Source: Opitutia bacterium (GTDB lineage: Bacteria > Verrucomicrobiota > Verrucomicrobiia > Opitutales > Opitutaceae). From it: a DNA stretch of 64,000 nt. Below, in pieces: positions 11,437 to 19,193 of the stretch; positions within the stretch are counted from its first letter, which is position 1; every line of letters begins with the position of its first letter. A model generated the notes under the pieces. It was not told the DNA's origin and did not search any database. It worked only from the letters and a program-made list of their open reading frames with translations. The stretch covers positions 1 through 64,000 of the forward strand of contig CANGHW010000003.1 of the NCBI GenBank assembly GCA_947453695.1, given 5' to 3'. The position numbers and the translations under genes were made by a program.

Positions 11437-12207
11437 TTAGCGTTGGGCCGGGGCCGAGATTTTGGCGGATTGGGGGGAGAGTTTGCCGGCGAGAACGGCG
11501 CCGGGGATGGCGAGGTTGCCCACAAAGTAAGCGAGGCAGAACACGATGGCGACCTTACGGAGGCAGCCCGACCACTTGTTGGAGCGGAGGCCGAGGGTCT
11601 GGAAGAGGCTGTCGATGCCGTGGAGGAGGTGGAGGCTGAGGAGGCCGACCGCGATGATGTAGAACACCGCGACGATTGGGCTCTGGAAGCCGAGGATCAC
11701 CATGCTGTAGACATCGGCGACCTTGGTGCCCGCGTTGACCACCGGGAAACCGGCGACGCGGTAGTCGGCGGTAAGGACGTAGGACTTCAGGTTGTCCTTA
11801 AACGTCGCGGACTGCGCGGCGCCGAGGGTGAAGTGCGCGAGGTGATAGATTAGGAACGCGAGGACGATGTAGCCGGTCCAACGCATGGCGCGGGAGGCGA
11901 GCGTGGCCTGAATCGTGTGCTTGAAGCCGTAATTGGAGCCACGGGCAGCTTTGTTCTCCAGCGTGAGGACGGTGGCGGCCCAAATGTGGACGACGACGGC
12001 AACGATCAGGCCGATGCGCGCGACCCAAAGCAGCGGCCCGAGCTGGTGAAGGAACTGGGCGTAGCCGTTGATGTGGTCCGGGTGGGAGAAAATCTGCAGG
12101 TTGCCGACGAGGTGTCCGATCACGAAGCCGATCAGAATCACGCCCGTAACAGCCATGAGGATTTTCCGACCAATGGAGGAGCGGAAGAAGGAGCCGACAA
12201 GGTTCAT
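11437..12207 (-). CDS. sdhC: Succinate dehydrogenase cytochrome b subunit
   Basis: A 256-residue membrane anchor starting MNLVGSFFRSSIGRKILMAV at 12207. Five hydrophobic spans are visible with histidines suited to haem b ligation, for example VIGHLVGNLQIFSHPDHING, YHLAHFTLG and LLSLHLLHGIDSLFQTLG. The sequence matches the single-polypeptide (b558-like) cytochrome b family of SdhCAB complexes. It is the first gene of the operon; the 235-nt space upstream (12208-12442) should carry the promoter. I see no further gene in that space. Confidence 0.93.
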   Translation of the reverse strand: MNLVGSFFRSSIGRKILMAVTGVILIGFVIGHLVGNLQIFSHPDHINGYAQFLHQLGPLLWVARIGLIVAVVVHIWAATVLTLENKAARGSNYGFKHTIQATLASRAMRWTGYIVLAFLIYHLAHFTLGAAQSATFKDNLKSYVLTADYRVAGFPVVNAGTKVADVYSMVILGFQSPIVAVFYIIAVGLLSLHLLHGIDSLFQTLGLRSNKWSGCLRKVAIVFCLAYFVGNLAIPGAVLAGKLSPQSAKISAPAQR

Positions 12208-12442
12208 CGCAGGTAATCGCGGTTGGGGTGGTTGCGCAAGGTGGCGCAAAAATCGTCAAGCACCTCCCGGAAGTAAAGGGGCGCCTGCGGACAAGCACGC
12301 ATAAATTAGCGAGCCTAACCTTTTTCAGAAGGCGGGCACGGGGCGGAGGCCGGGACACGACCACCCCGGAACCTATAAAGACGGACAACACGAGGGATAT
12401 CCTGGCGCAGCGCAAATCTGGGGCGCGGCCTACCTCGCTCGC

Positions 12443-13702
12443 TTAGCGAGCTAGCGGCTTGAGGAGGGCGAACTTTCCGCTGGCGGCGGGCGCAATGAAC
12501 TTACGGCGGAAGGCGTTTACCCGGGCCCCGGACCCCAACATCGCGGCGAGGGCGAGCTCGACCTCACGGTGCGCGGCGGTTTCGTCGGCGACATAGTGGA
12601 AGTCCCACCGGGACTCGCCGGTTTGGATCAGCGAGTAGTGCCAGCATTGGAAGCTGTCCGGCAGGGCCGCATCGACATCTGTGGGCGAAACCAGCGAGCC
12701 ATCGGGGCGGAAGTAGAGGTTACCCTCGCGACCGAGCAGACGGAAGCCCGTGGAGAACTTCTGCACGATATCGCCCGTGTGGTAGCGCAGCAGCGGCATC
12801 GCCTCGCGGTCGCGAGTGGTGACGTAAATCTGAAAAACGTCCGGCAAGCCGGCACGCCAAGGGACAAGCTCGATGAAGGCGTTGGCGTCGATGACCTGAG
12901 AGTTGTCCTTAAAGGCTTCGCCGACGAACAGGTAACCCGCCTCGGTCGAGCCATAGAGATCGACTTGAGCGGCGGGAAATACCTCGGCGATGCGCGCACC
13001 GTGTTGGGTGCTGGCTTTGCCGTAAGTGAGGATCACGGCTTTGACGCTCGGGACGGTCACGCCGCGCTTCTTCGCAGCCCGGGCGAGGAGAGAGAGGTAG
13101 ACAGGCTCGCCCTCGATGACCTCGGGCTTGGTAGCTTGGAGTTCGCGGACGATGCGGTCCCACTCGCCCTCGGGGAAGGCGAACGGGTCGCTCGAGAGAT
13201 TGAGGTAAACAATCCCGTCGAAGTAGCGGTGCGGAAACGGGTGATCCTCGTAGGGGCAGAGGTTGCTGGAGCAGCCGACGGGGGCGAGGACGCACTTGCG
13301 ATAGCTGCGTCCCGCGAACTCGCGCAAGATCGGCGAGGCGCGATAGGCGCGCTCGGTCTGGGCGTTCCACCAGCCGTCTTCCATGATCACGGTCATGGGT
13401 GACTGCGTGGTGCCGCCGGTGCTCTCGTATTCGAATTTCTTCTCGGCGAGACCACGCTCAATCACCGCGTAGTCGGTAAAAAACGCCTGGTGCCCGCGCT
13501 CGACGATTTCCTTTTTCGAGAGGGCGGGGATCTCGTTGTAGCACGACCATTGCAATGGCTCGGAGTGCAACGGAAAGCGCTGTCCGTAGAGCGGGCTGCG
13601 TTCGTAGATCTTTCGCACCTCGCGCTCCAGAGGCCCGGGCAGAAAACCTTCAGGAGCGGAGCCGAGCGTGGCAGGAGCGTTGGCGAACGTGGGAGCGGAC
13701 AT
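12443..13702 (-). CDS. PaaK/phenylacetate-CoA-ligase-like adenylate-forming enzyme
   Basis: A ~419-residue protein starting MSAPTFANAPATLGSAPEGF at 13702. It has the features of the PaaK-like branch of the ANL superfamily: an N-terminal RSPLYGQRF helix region, the Thr/Gly phosphate loop YESTGGTTQSPMTVIM, an LTYGKAS segment, DLYGSTEAGYLFVG and LLRYHTGDIV. The C-terminal domain (FRPDGSLVSPTDVDAALP) ends shorter than canonical PaaK (~430-440 residues). The reaction is expected to be activation of a carboxylate as an acyl-adenylate and possibly CoA thioester; the substrate cannot be read from sequence. It is downstream of the Nudix gene on the same strand (37-nt gap). Confidence 0.8.
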   Translation of the reverse strand: MSAPTFANAPATLGSAPEGFLPGPLEREVRKIYERSPLYGQRFPLHSEPLQWSCYNEIPALSKKEIVERGHQAFFTDYAVIERGLAEKKFEYESTGGTTQSPMTVIMEDGWWNAQTERAYRASPILREFAGRSYRKCVLAPVGCSSNLCPYEDHPFPHRYFDGIVYLNLSSDPFAFPEGEWDRIVRELQATKPEVIEGEPVYLSLLARAAKKRGVTVPSVKAVILTYGKASTQHGARIAEVFPAAQVDLYGSTEAGYLFVGEAFKDNSQVIDANAFIELVPWRAGLPDVFQIYVTTRDREAMPLLRYHTGDIVQKFSTGFRLLGREGNLYFRPDGSLVSPTDVDAALPDSFQCWHYSLIQTGESRWDFHYVADETAAHREVELALAAMLGSGARVNAFRRKFIAPAASGKFALLKPLAR

Positions 13703-13739
13703 CGTGGGAGTATGCAGGTAAGCAGCGGCGAACAGATAG

Positions 13740-14327
13740 TCAAACGACGCCCGCAGGCAATCGGCCGCGCCAGTGCGGTTCGAAGAGGAACAGAGCATTG
13801 AGCACGAGGGCGTGCGTGATGCCGCCGGCGCGGGCACAGGCCAAGACCTCTTCGACCGGCACGGTCGTCACGGCGATTTCCTCATCGGCATCCCACTCCA
13901 ATGCTTCCGACTGCACCGCATCCTCAACGAGCACGAAGTGGCAGCGATTGGACTGAATCGCAGGATTCGGGTGCGTGCTCCCGAGCAGGCGCGCACGTGC
14001 CCCGACGTAGCCAGTTTCCTCGCGGAGTTCGCGCAAGCCGGCCTCAATCGGGTCCTCGCCGGCTTCCATCACGCCGCCGGGGATTTCGAGGGAAAAGGCG
14101 TCGATGCCGAAGCGGAATTGCCGCACCAGCACGAGTTCGCCGCCCGGCGTGACGGCGAGGACGTTGCACCAGTCCGACGGGTGCACGACGACGAAGTTTT
14201 TTTCTGTGCCGCGCACCGGGTGTCGATAGCGCACACTCAGGAGATCGAGCACGCGGGTCGTGGCCTGAGTGGTCTGGCCAAGACGTTCCCAACGCGAGGG
14301 GCCGGAGGCAGATGAGGGCGAACTCAT
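13740..14327 (-). CDS. Nudix hydrolase, ADP-ribose pyrophosphatase-like
   Basis: A 195-residue cytoplasmic enzyme with a complete Nudix box GGVMEAGEDPIEAGLRELRE followed by ETG, giving the catalytic REXXEE glutamates that bind Mg2+. The preceding VLVRQFRFGIDAFSLEIPGG is typical of the ADP-ribose/nucleoside-diphosphate-sugar pyrophosphatase subfamily. The start is the ATG at 14327. It lies between the LysM gene's terminator and the PaaK-like gene, so it probably starts its own short operon. Confidence 0.9.
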   Translation of the reverse strand: MSSPSSASGPSRWERLGQTTQATTRVLDLLSVRYRHPVRGTEKNFVVVHPSDWCNVLAVTPGGELVLVRQFRFGIDAFSLEIPGGVMEAGEDPIEAGLRELREETGYVGARARLLGSTHPNPAIQSNRCHFVLVEDAVQSEALEWDADEEIAVTTVPVEEVLACARAGGITHALVLNALFLFEPHWRGRLPAGVV

Positions 14328-14366
14328 AGGACGAAACGGTAGAGCTGGGCGGCGGTTGAAAACAAA

Positions 14367-14399
14367 AATGCCTCCCAGCCGCTGGGGCGAGGAGGCATT
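14367..14399 (-). terminator. Rho-independent terminator of the LysM gene
   Basis: On the minus strand AATGCCTCC pairs perfectly with GGAGGCATT (9 bp) and is followed by TTTTTGTTTTC, starting 25 nt past the stop at 14424. Confidence 0.85.
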
Positions 14400-14423
14400 G
14401 GGGACACGCGCAGGGCGCGGAAA

Positions 14424-14951
14424 TTATTTCTTCGGGAGCTTAACCTTCTGGCCAGCGCCCAGCTTGTTCCAGTTCACGCCGGGATTGACGGCTTGGAGGT
14501 CGGAGAGGGAAACGCCATTGGCGCGAGCGATCTTGGCACCGGTATCGCCACCCTTGACGACATACTCACCAGGACCAGCGACCACGGGACCGCCACCCTT
14601 CTTGCCTTCTTTGCCAGCGGGAGCCGGAGCGGGCTTCTTGGCGGCTTCTTCGAGCTTGGTGATGGCGCCACGGAGATTGCCGAGCTCGCCACCGACTTGG
14701 TTAAACGCGTCCTGCATCTGACCGCGGAGAGCCGTGGCAGATTTATCCGCCTTGTCGGCAGAAGCAGCGGCAGCTTGGGCCTGACTCTCGATGGTGTCCA
14801 CCTTGTCGATCTTAACCTGGTGCTCGGCGAGGGTCTTGTTGACCTTCGAAATTTGCAGCAAAGCAATGCCGCCGAGGAGCAATCCGATGACGCCGACCAC
14901 GATGCCGCCGACCGGGAGCATGCTGTTGTTTTCGCGAGAAATGGTATCCAT
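14424..14951 (-). CDS. Membrane-anchored coiled-coil protein with C-terminal LysM domain
   Basis: A 175-residue protein starting MDTISRENNSMLPVGGIVVG at 14951. One membrane span (residues ~12-32, GIVVGVIGLLLGGIALLQI) is followed by a short coiled coil (KVNKTLAEHQVKIDKVDTIE) and an Ala/Lys-rich linker. The C-terminal LysM domain (EYVVKGGDTGAKIARANGVS, ending GQKVKLPKK) binds glycan, so the protein probably ties the inner membrane to peptidoglycan. Two larger LysM coiled-coil proteins are encoded at the right end of the window. The gene is monocistronic with its own terminator. Confidence 0.85.
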   Translation of the reverse strand: MDTISRENNSMLPVGGIVVGVIGLLLGGIALLQISKVNKTLAEHQVKIDKVDTIESQAQAAAASADKADKSATALRGQMQDAFNQVGGELGNLRGAITKLEEAAKKPAPAPAGKEGKKGGGPVVAGPGEYVVKGGDTGAKIARANGVSLSDLQAVNPGVNWNKLGAGQKVKLPKK

Positions 14952-15010
14952 GAGTGAAAGGTAAGAGCGGACAAGAAGGACAATCGGGACCCTAGGCAAG
15001 CAGAGATTAT

Positions 15011-16450
15011 TCACATTTCCCCTCGTAAATCGGTGGCAAAGGGCCGCCCAAACGCCCGGCGCAAATCAGGGAAATTCGCATGATTCGCGCCCAGAATGAA
15101 GGCAGCGATTGACACGCCCGACCTTACCCCCTCCCCTGCCCATCCACCGTCGGGGTGTAGCTTAGCCTGGTAGAGCGCCTGGTTTGGGACCAGGAGGTCG
15201 TAGGTTCGAATCCTATCGCCCCGACCATTTTCATTTTCGCCCGTTTTTTCGGAATTTACCTCTGAAAACGTAGAAGGCGACACGCGACAAAGAAGCTCGG
15301 TGAGCTTCGCTAAAATCTCCCGCGCGGCTTCCGAATTGTTCGCTTTTTGTGCGTCAGGTTGTGCGTCGCCCCGACCGAGCCACGGCAGTTTCGTCCAATC
15401 ATTCAAGGGCAGGCCGCTCACGTCCGTGTAACGGGTTCCCATCCGATTTGGGTTCGCGTGACCCAACACCGCATCGCAGACGCGTTCACTCACACCGCAC
15501 CTCACAGCAAACGTGCGCGCCGTCTTTCTGAACGCGTGCCGATGCACCACGCGCCCGAGAGTGTCGCGCCGCTCGATGCCTGCGGCGTCGAGGTCGCGAA
15601 ACAGCTCCTTGCGGCTTGGCGCACGCGCGAAAACCCGCCCACTCACGTCGGACAAGGCACGCAGCTTGAGCAGTTCACGCACGAGCCCCGGGTGCAGCGG
15701 CACGACCCGCTCGATTCTCGCTTTCGTTGTGCTCGCACGGAAGACGGCCGCGGCCGATGCGTCGAGGGTCAGCGTCAGATCGGCCCAGCACAGCGCCGCA
15801 ACCTCCGCCACGCGCGCCCCGGTATAGAACAGTGCTTGAAAGAAGAGCGTGCGGGTATTCGCCAGCGCAAACAATGCGCGCAATTCATCATCGGAAAACG
15901 CCCGCGACGGCCGCACTTCCCTGCCCCGCGAACTCACGAGGTCGAGTTTCGCCAGCGGATTCCGTTCAAGCAGTTCCATCCGCACGAGCCAGTTGAGGAA
16001 GGCACGCGCCGAAAGTTGATATTCCCGGTTCGTCTTGGCGGAGGTCGTGAGCCCTGCGAACCAGCGCTCGAAGGCGTCCGCACGAACATCGGCCAGCGTA
16101 TGCCAACCGATTTCCACCGCCATGCGCTCCAAACGCTTCACCGTGTCGCGGACATACCCTTTGCTGAGCCGCCGGCTTTCGAGGTAGCGGCGATAATCCG
16201 TGCGCAGCTCGGACAGCGACGTTTTCTGCGCCTCACGCATCGCCTTCGGTGACTCCATCCCCTCGGCCTCGCGCTGCTTTTCCACGATCAAATCCCGGAG
16301 CCGCTTCCGGGCAACCTGTGCGTCCGGCGTATCGAGAGGGACCGTCACCATCGGCAGACCGCGCCCGAGGCTGTAGCGACCAACGAAGACGCGAGAAAGC
16401 ACGCGCTTTCCCTTCACCCTGCGAGATCGTTTGAAGACGTATTCCGTCAC
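15011..16450 (-). CDS. Tyrosine recombinase/integrase (C-terminus continues through attL and the tRNA)
   Basis: A 479-residue frame from a GTG start at 16450. The N-terminal region (residues ~80-165) is a SAM-like core-binding domain with SKGYVRDTVKRLERMAVEIG. The catalytic domain (~180-345) has all expected residues: Arg213 in TGARVAEV, Lys243 in TTKARIERVV, His305 and Arg308 in HAFRKTAR, His331 in LGHANPNRMG and nucleophile Tyr341 in TRYTDV. Residues ~411-424 are encoded by the attachment core antisense to tRNA-Pro (RGDRIRTYDLLVPNQ), and residues 425-479 come from host DNA beyond attL. In the excised circle the same frame would instead read 45 different codons and stop at rep. The tail is therefore state-dependent. 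It mediates site-specific integration and excision. Confidence 0.93.
   Translation of the reverse strand: MTEYVFKRSRRVKGKRVLSRVFVGRYSLGRGLPMVTVPLDTPDAQVARKRLRDLIVEKQREAEGMESPKAMREAQKTSLSELRTDYRRYLESRRLSKGYVRDTVKRLERMAVEIGWHTLADVRADAFERWFAGLTTSAKTNREYQLSARAFLNWLVRMELLERNPLAKLDLVSSRGREVRPSRAFSDDELRALFALANTRTLFFQALFYTGARVAEVAALCWADLTLTLDASAAAVFRASTTKARIERVVPLHPGLVRELLKLRALSDVSGRVFARAPSRKELFRDLDAAGIERRDTLGRVVHRHAFRKTARTFAVRCGVSERVCDAVLGHANPNRMGTRYTDVSGLPLNDWTKLPWLGRGDAQPDAQKANNSEAAREILAKLTELLCRVSPSTFSEVNSEKTGENENGRGDRIRTYDLLVPNQALYQAKLHPDGGWAGEGVRSGVSIAAFILGANHANFPDLRRAFGRPFATDLRGEM
15151..15227 (+). tRNA. tRNA-Pro (anticodon TGG)
   Basis: A 77-nt cloverleaf with encoded CCA end. The acceptor stem CGGGGTG pairs with CGCCCCG (one G-U). 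The anticodon stem is CCTGG/CCAGG with loop TTTGGGA, so the anticodon TGG (15185-15187) reads CCA proline codons. The T arm contains GTTCGAATC. The 3' half from 15179 on is the left attachment site of the integrative element, and an identical copy of that half lies at 19194-19246. Confidence 0.97.
15179..15231 (+). repeat. attL, 53-bp attachment core within tRNA-Pro
   Basis: This stretch is identical over 53 bp to 19194-19246. It begins in the anticodon stem of the tRNA and ends four T residues after CCA. Flanking bases differ on both sides, which defines the repeat exactly. Confidence 0.97.
15347..15366 (+). repeat. Candidate integrase arm site, left
   Basis: Tandem TTGTGCG-N5-TTGTGCGT, 116 bp inside attL. 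The same arrangement, spacing and orientation occurs at 19113-19132 near attR. Two matched repeats flanking the core is the layout of arm-type integrase or excisionase binding sites; function is inferred. Confidence 0.55.
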
Positions 16451-16517
16451 AGCAGCTATTAGCAGCGTATGCTGTTTTACTTGGCAAGTGCTATTTGCTG
16501 GCTATTGCTGCTCACAA
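16449..16517. promoter_or_regulatory. Divergent int/RHH control region with repeated operator-like motifs
   Basis: The 67-nt space between the int start and the RHH-like gene start contains AGCAGCTATTAGCAGC (16451-16466) and, inverted further right, GCTATTTGCTGGCTATTGCT (16490-16509), whose complement reads AGCAATAGCCAGCAAATAGC. A TTGGCA at 16481-16486 could be a -35 element for the rightward gene. The repeats are candidate operators for the RHH protein encoded next to them. Confidence 0.5.
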
Positions 16518-17123
16518 ATGGCCGACAAACGCCGCTACACGGTTTCCCTTCCCGACCACGTCGCCGACGCCGTCGAAAAACACGCCCGCCCGATAGGCTC
16601 GACCCCTACCGAATACGCCGCCGACGTGATCCGCTGGTGGTTTGGACAGGGCTGCCCCGCCGTCACCCACGACGAGGCCGAACTGCGCAAAACGAAGTCA
16701 GTGGACGACCTCGCGAAGCGCATTCTGCCCATTCCGGACGACCTCAACGCCTGGGCGCTCGACGCCAAAAAAAACTATCACATCTCGGACGACGGTGTCG
16801 TCCAAAAGCTCCTCGATCAGCTTGGGTTGCCGAACCTATTTGCCCACGCCGCCGAGCACGACCGCGTCCGCCTCCTCTTCGCCTTCGACAACCACCCCAC
16901 GCATTGGGTCGTCACAGAAGTGTTCAAGGGAAGCAATCGCCCCGACGGCGATGGGCTGGCATTTCAAGCGTATCCGAAACTCACCGTCAGCCGCGAGGAG
17001 ATGATCAAACGTCTCGCCGTCACAGCGAAAGAGATGGGCGCGAGTGAAAAGGTCGTGTTCTCACAAATTCCCGATGCCGCTTCAAAACTGCCGCGACAGA
17101 TTTCTAAAGGCACTGCAAAGTAG
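16518..17123 (+). CDS. Ribbon-helix-helix-like protein of the element
   Basis: A 201-residue protein starting MADKRRYTVSLPDHVADAVE at the ATG at 16518. The beginning has the beta strand (RYTVSLP) plus two-helix pattern of ribbon-helix-helix DNA-binding proteins, continuing EYAADVIRWWF. The remaining ~160 residues (KNYHISDDGVVQKLLDQLGL; RVRLLFAFDNHPTHWVVTEV) match no family I recognise. It is the only element gene transcribed rightward and is divergent from int across a repeat-rich spacer, which suits a repressor or excisionase-like regulator. That role is inferred from position and fold only. Confidence 0.75.
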   Translation: MADKRRYTVSLPDHVADAVEKHARPIGSTPTEYAADVIRWWFGQGCPAVTHDEAELRKTKSVDDLAKRILPIPDDLNAWALDAKKNYHISDDGVVQKLLDQLGLPNLFAHAAEHDRVRLLFAFDNHPTHWVVTEVFKGSNRPDGDGLAFQAYPKLTVSREEMIKRLAVTAKEMGASEKVVFSQIPDAASKLPRQISKGTAK

Positions 17124-17136
17124 AGATTGGCCGAGC

Positions 17137-17601
17137 CTACCTGCCAAAGACGTGTAACTCGGTCGTCGACTGGGTCGATGGGGTAGGCTCTTTTGGCTCA
17201 AGCAGCCAAATTGGAACATAAGCATGCTCTGGTCCGCTATTGCCTTTGAGGCTCGCTTTAGTGCCGATGTGGAGGCCGTCTTCACGCCACTCAATCGTCC
17301 CGAAACGAGCAACTGCCTGTTCGTGCGAAAGGACTGAACCCATCACCCAGCTGTATCGCAGCCGTAGTGATTTCTCATGAGAGTAAATATTAAGCACCAG
17401 TTTATTGTAGTGGCCCGCTGGCTCAAAGTGAACGTAGGCCCCGTATGGGCCTGCTCGAAACCGGCTCTCGCTCCATGCCGCGACAACGAGCTGTCCGAAT
17501 TCCACGTCAGCTGCTTTTCTTGCTGCTAACGCACCGACGCTGTAACCCGCCCACAGAAGAGCGACGGTCAGCGTGATGGAGATTGCGAGCGCTCGCGGCA
17601 T
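17137..17601 (-). CDS. Hypothetical membrane-anchored protein of the element
   Basis: A 154-residue protein from the ATG at 17601 (a GTG five codons upstream is possible). It starts MPRALAISITLTVALLWAGY, a single hydrophobic signal anchor. The rest is a soluble, probably periplasmic domain with many aromatics (RFRAGPYGAYVHFEPAGHYN, LRLRYSWVMGSVLSHEQAVA). The tail is Pro/Thr/Ser-rich. It lies downstream of rep in the same direction and ends 13 nt from the convergent RHH gene. I do not recognise a family. A role in entry exclusion or host interaction is conceivable but unsupported. Confidence 0.65.
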   Translation of the reverse strand: MPRALAISITLTVALLWAGYSVGALAARKAADVEFGQLVVAAWSESRFRAGPYGAYVHFEPAGHYNKLVLNIYSHEKSLRLRYSWVMGSVLSHEQAVARFGTIEWREDGLHIGTKASLKGNSGPEHAYVPIWLLEPKEPTPSTQSTTELHVFGR

Positions 17602-17736
17602 TTTTCGACCCAACACTGTTTACACCGAACGGCTCTTCGAGTTCGAAATTAAACCATTCGGCCTATTCACGACGAAAACGAATCGGCTCGAATCGAGGCG
17701 GCGCGCGAAACCCGGACTTACACCGCATTTCGGTCG

Positions 17737-19059
17737 TCAATTCCTAACGCGCGAAACGATGCGAATGTCGTGGGGCGTCTCCGCGTCCCACATCAGCGTC
17801 ACGGTCTCCGTGTTCCTATCTCGCTCTTCCTCGGCACGCTGATGGGCACAAGCGCACTTCTTAACTGCCGCATAGATCTTCTCAGTTGTCTCCTGAATTT
17901 TCGACTGACGTTGGGCCGCGTCTCCCAAGCGAAAGCAAAGCCCACCTTCGTAGGCCAAACCGCCCCACAAATGCCGGACGTCGTCGTCCGAGATGCGCCC
18001 GTCGGCCATCGCGTGTTTCAGCGTGGGATAACAGCGTAATTCCTCAGCGCGAATCTGGTCGCCGCGGTGATAGGCCCAACTCTTCCCAAACTTTTTCCGC
18101 ATGCCCTCGAAATCGCTGATGCCGTGACGGTCGGCGAACTGCGCGAGCTTGGCGCGCCAGAGCCATGAGCCGGGATTGACGAAGGAAAACCGGCAGCCGA
18201 CGCGACGCGCACCTCGCGAATAGCGCACCAACCGAGCCCCCTTGTCGCGGACCTCACGTTGGGCGATGTGCTTCGCGATGTATTTCCCCACATACTTCGC
18301 CAACCCCTCATCGTTCGACTTTACCGGCATCAACTCCGTCCGACCGAATCCGTAGGGCTTCGCGGTCTTCCGCCAAAATGCCCACTCGCTACGCAGCCAA
18401 AGATTCGCGCTGCGATAGTCCCCGCCCCTCATCGCCGCGAAGTCGAAGCCCTCTCGAATGTCCACGGGTAACACTACGAGCAGATGAAAATGGATACGCC
18501 CGCTTAGTTGGCGCTCCAGCACGCAAATCGTCTCGCGATAACGTTCCGCAAGCACGTGCGTGCGGAGTGAGTTGTATCGCCGAGAGGCCTCTTTCACCTC
18601 GGTCACGTGATCAGCAAACGTGAGCGTCAGAAACCCAATCGACCCCACGCCATAGACGGCACACATGCGCCGGACGTTCTCTTGCAGCGCATACGCGGTC
18701 TTGCGCTGGGCACTGGTGAGGCGCGAAAGGCCCGCCAGAATTTTCCCTTCGGTTGAATTGTTTTTATTTAGACAAGGAAGGGCGGCCGAGCCCGCCGCGC
18801 CGCCCTGCGGGCGGCTGCGGTGGGCCACGTCCGCCCAATCCGGAGCCAACGCCGAAACGACTTCGCACCCGCTGAGGGGGGAATCCGACAGGCCGCCCGC
18901 TTCGCGGGGGGGTATCGGCCTGACCGTGTCGAATTCCGCGCTGGAGGCGCGGCAAGAGGGCTCATTGCCGCCCTCTAGACTCCTGCTAGGGGAACTAAGA
19001 GGCGGACCGCGGCGCAGCGCAGGCGCGCCGCCGTGTGCGCTGAGATCGGCCACGCTCAT
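17737..19059 (-). CDS. rep: HUH-family rolling-circle replication initiator (phiX174 gpA-like motifs)
   Basis: A 440-residue protein if started at the ATG at 19059; the first ~95 residues are low-complexity Pro/Ser/Gly/Arg, so the start is uncertain. The conserved part begins near LNKNNSTEGK. It contains motif I FLTLTF (about residue 145), the HUH metal motif HFHLLVVLP (His190 and His192), and YVGKYIAKH (Tyr256, Tyr260, Lys263). The two tyrosines four residues apart followed by Lys match the YVAKYVNK active site of phiX174 gpA, placing it with two-Tyr Rep endonucleases. It would nick a double-strand origin and become covalently attached to the 5' end. In the circular form its ATG overlaps the int stop codon (ATGA). 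Confidence 0.85.
   Translation of the reverse strand: MSVADLSAHGGAPALRRGPPLSSPSRSLEGGNEPSCRASSAEFDTVRPIPPREAGGLSDSPLSGCEVVSALAPDWADVAHRSRPQGGAAGSAALPCLNKNNSTEGKILAGLSRLTSAQRKTAYALQENVRRMCAVYGVGSIGFLTLTFADHVTEVKEASRRYNSLRTHVLAERYRETICVLERQLSGRIHFHLLVVLPVDIREGFDFAAMRGGDYRSANLWLRSEWAFWRKTAKPYGFGRTELMPVKSNDEGLAKYVGKYIAKHIAQREVRDKGARLVRYSRGARRVGCRFSFVNPGSWLWRAKLAQFADRHGISDFEGMRKKFGKSWAYHRGDQIRAEELRCYPTLKHAMADGRISDDDVRHLWGGLAYEGGLCFRLGDAAQRQSKIQETTEKIYAAVKKCACAHQRAEEERDRNTETVTLMWDAETPHDIRIVSRVRN
18799..18976. other. Hairpin-rich segment in the 5' part of rep, candidate origin
   Basis: Three perfect stems occur close together: GCCGCCC/GGGCGGC (18799-18815), CCCGC/GCGGG (18896-18908) and AGAGGGC/GCCCTCT (18955-18976). 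The encoded peptide here is low-complexity, unlike the rest of Rep. Clustered hairpins beside a HUH initiator gene are common at rolling-circle origins; the nick site itself cannot be identified. Confidence 0.4.
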
Positions 19060-19112
19060 CGCACTGCCACCCCTCGCGCGAGCCTCAACAAAACGTCCAC
19101 CAACGCGCAAAC

Positions 19113-19132
19113 TTGTGCGCGTAGTTGTGCGT
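19113..19132 (+). repeat. Candidate integrase arm site, right
   Basis: Tandem TTGTGCG-N5-TTGTGCGT, 61 bp inside attR, in the same orientation and with the same 12-bp period as the copy at 15347-15366. Just before it, GCGCAA at 19105-19110 is an inverted match to TTGTGCGC. Confidence 0.55.
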
Positions 19133-19193
19133 TTGCCTCCCCCGGCGCGACCCTACACGCCAGCTCACCAACTACTTCCGCGAACTCGCCCCG

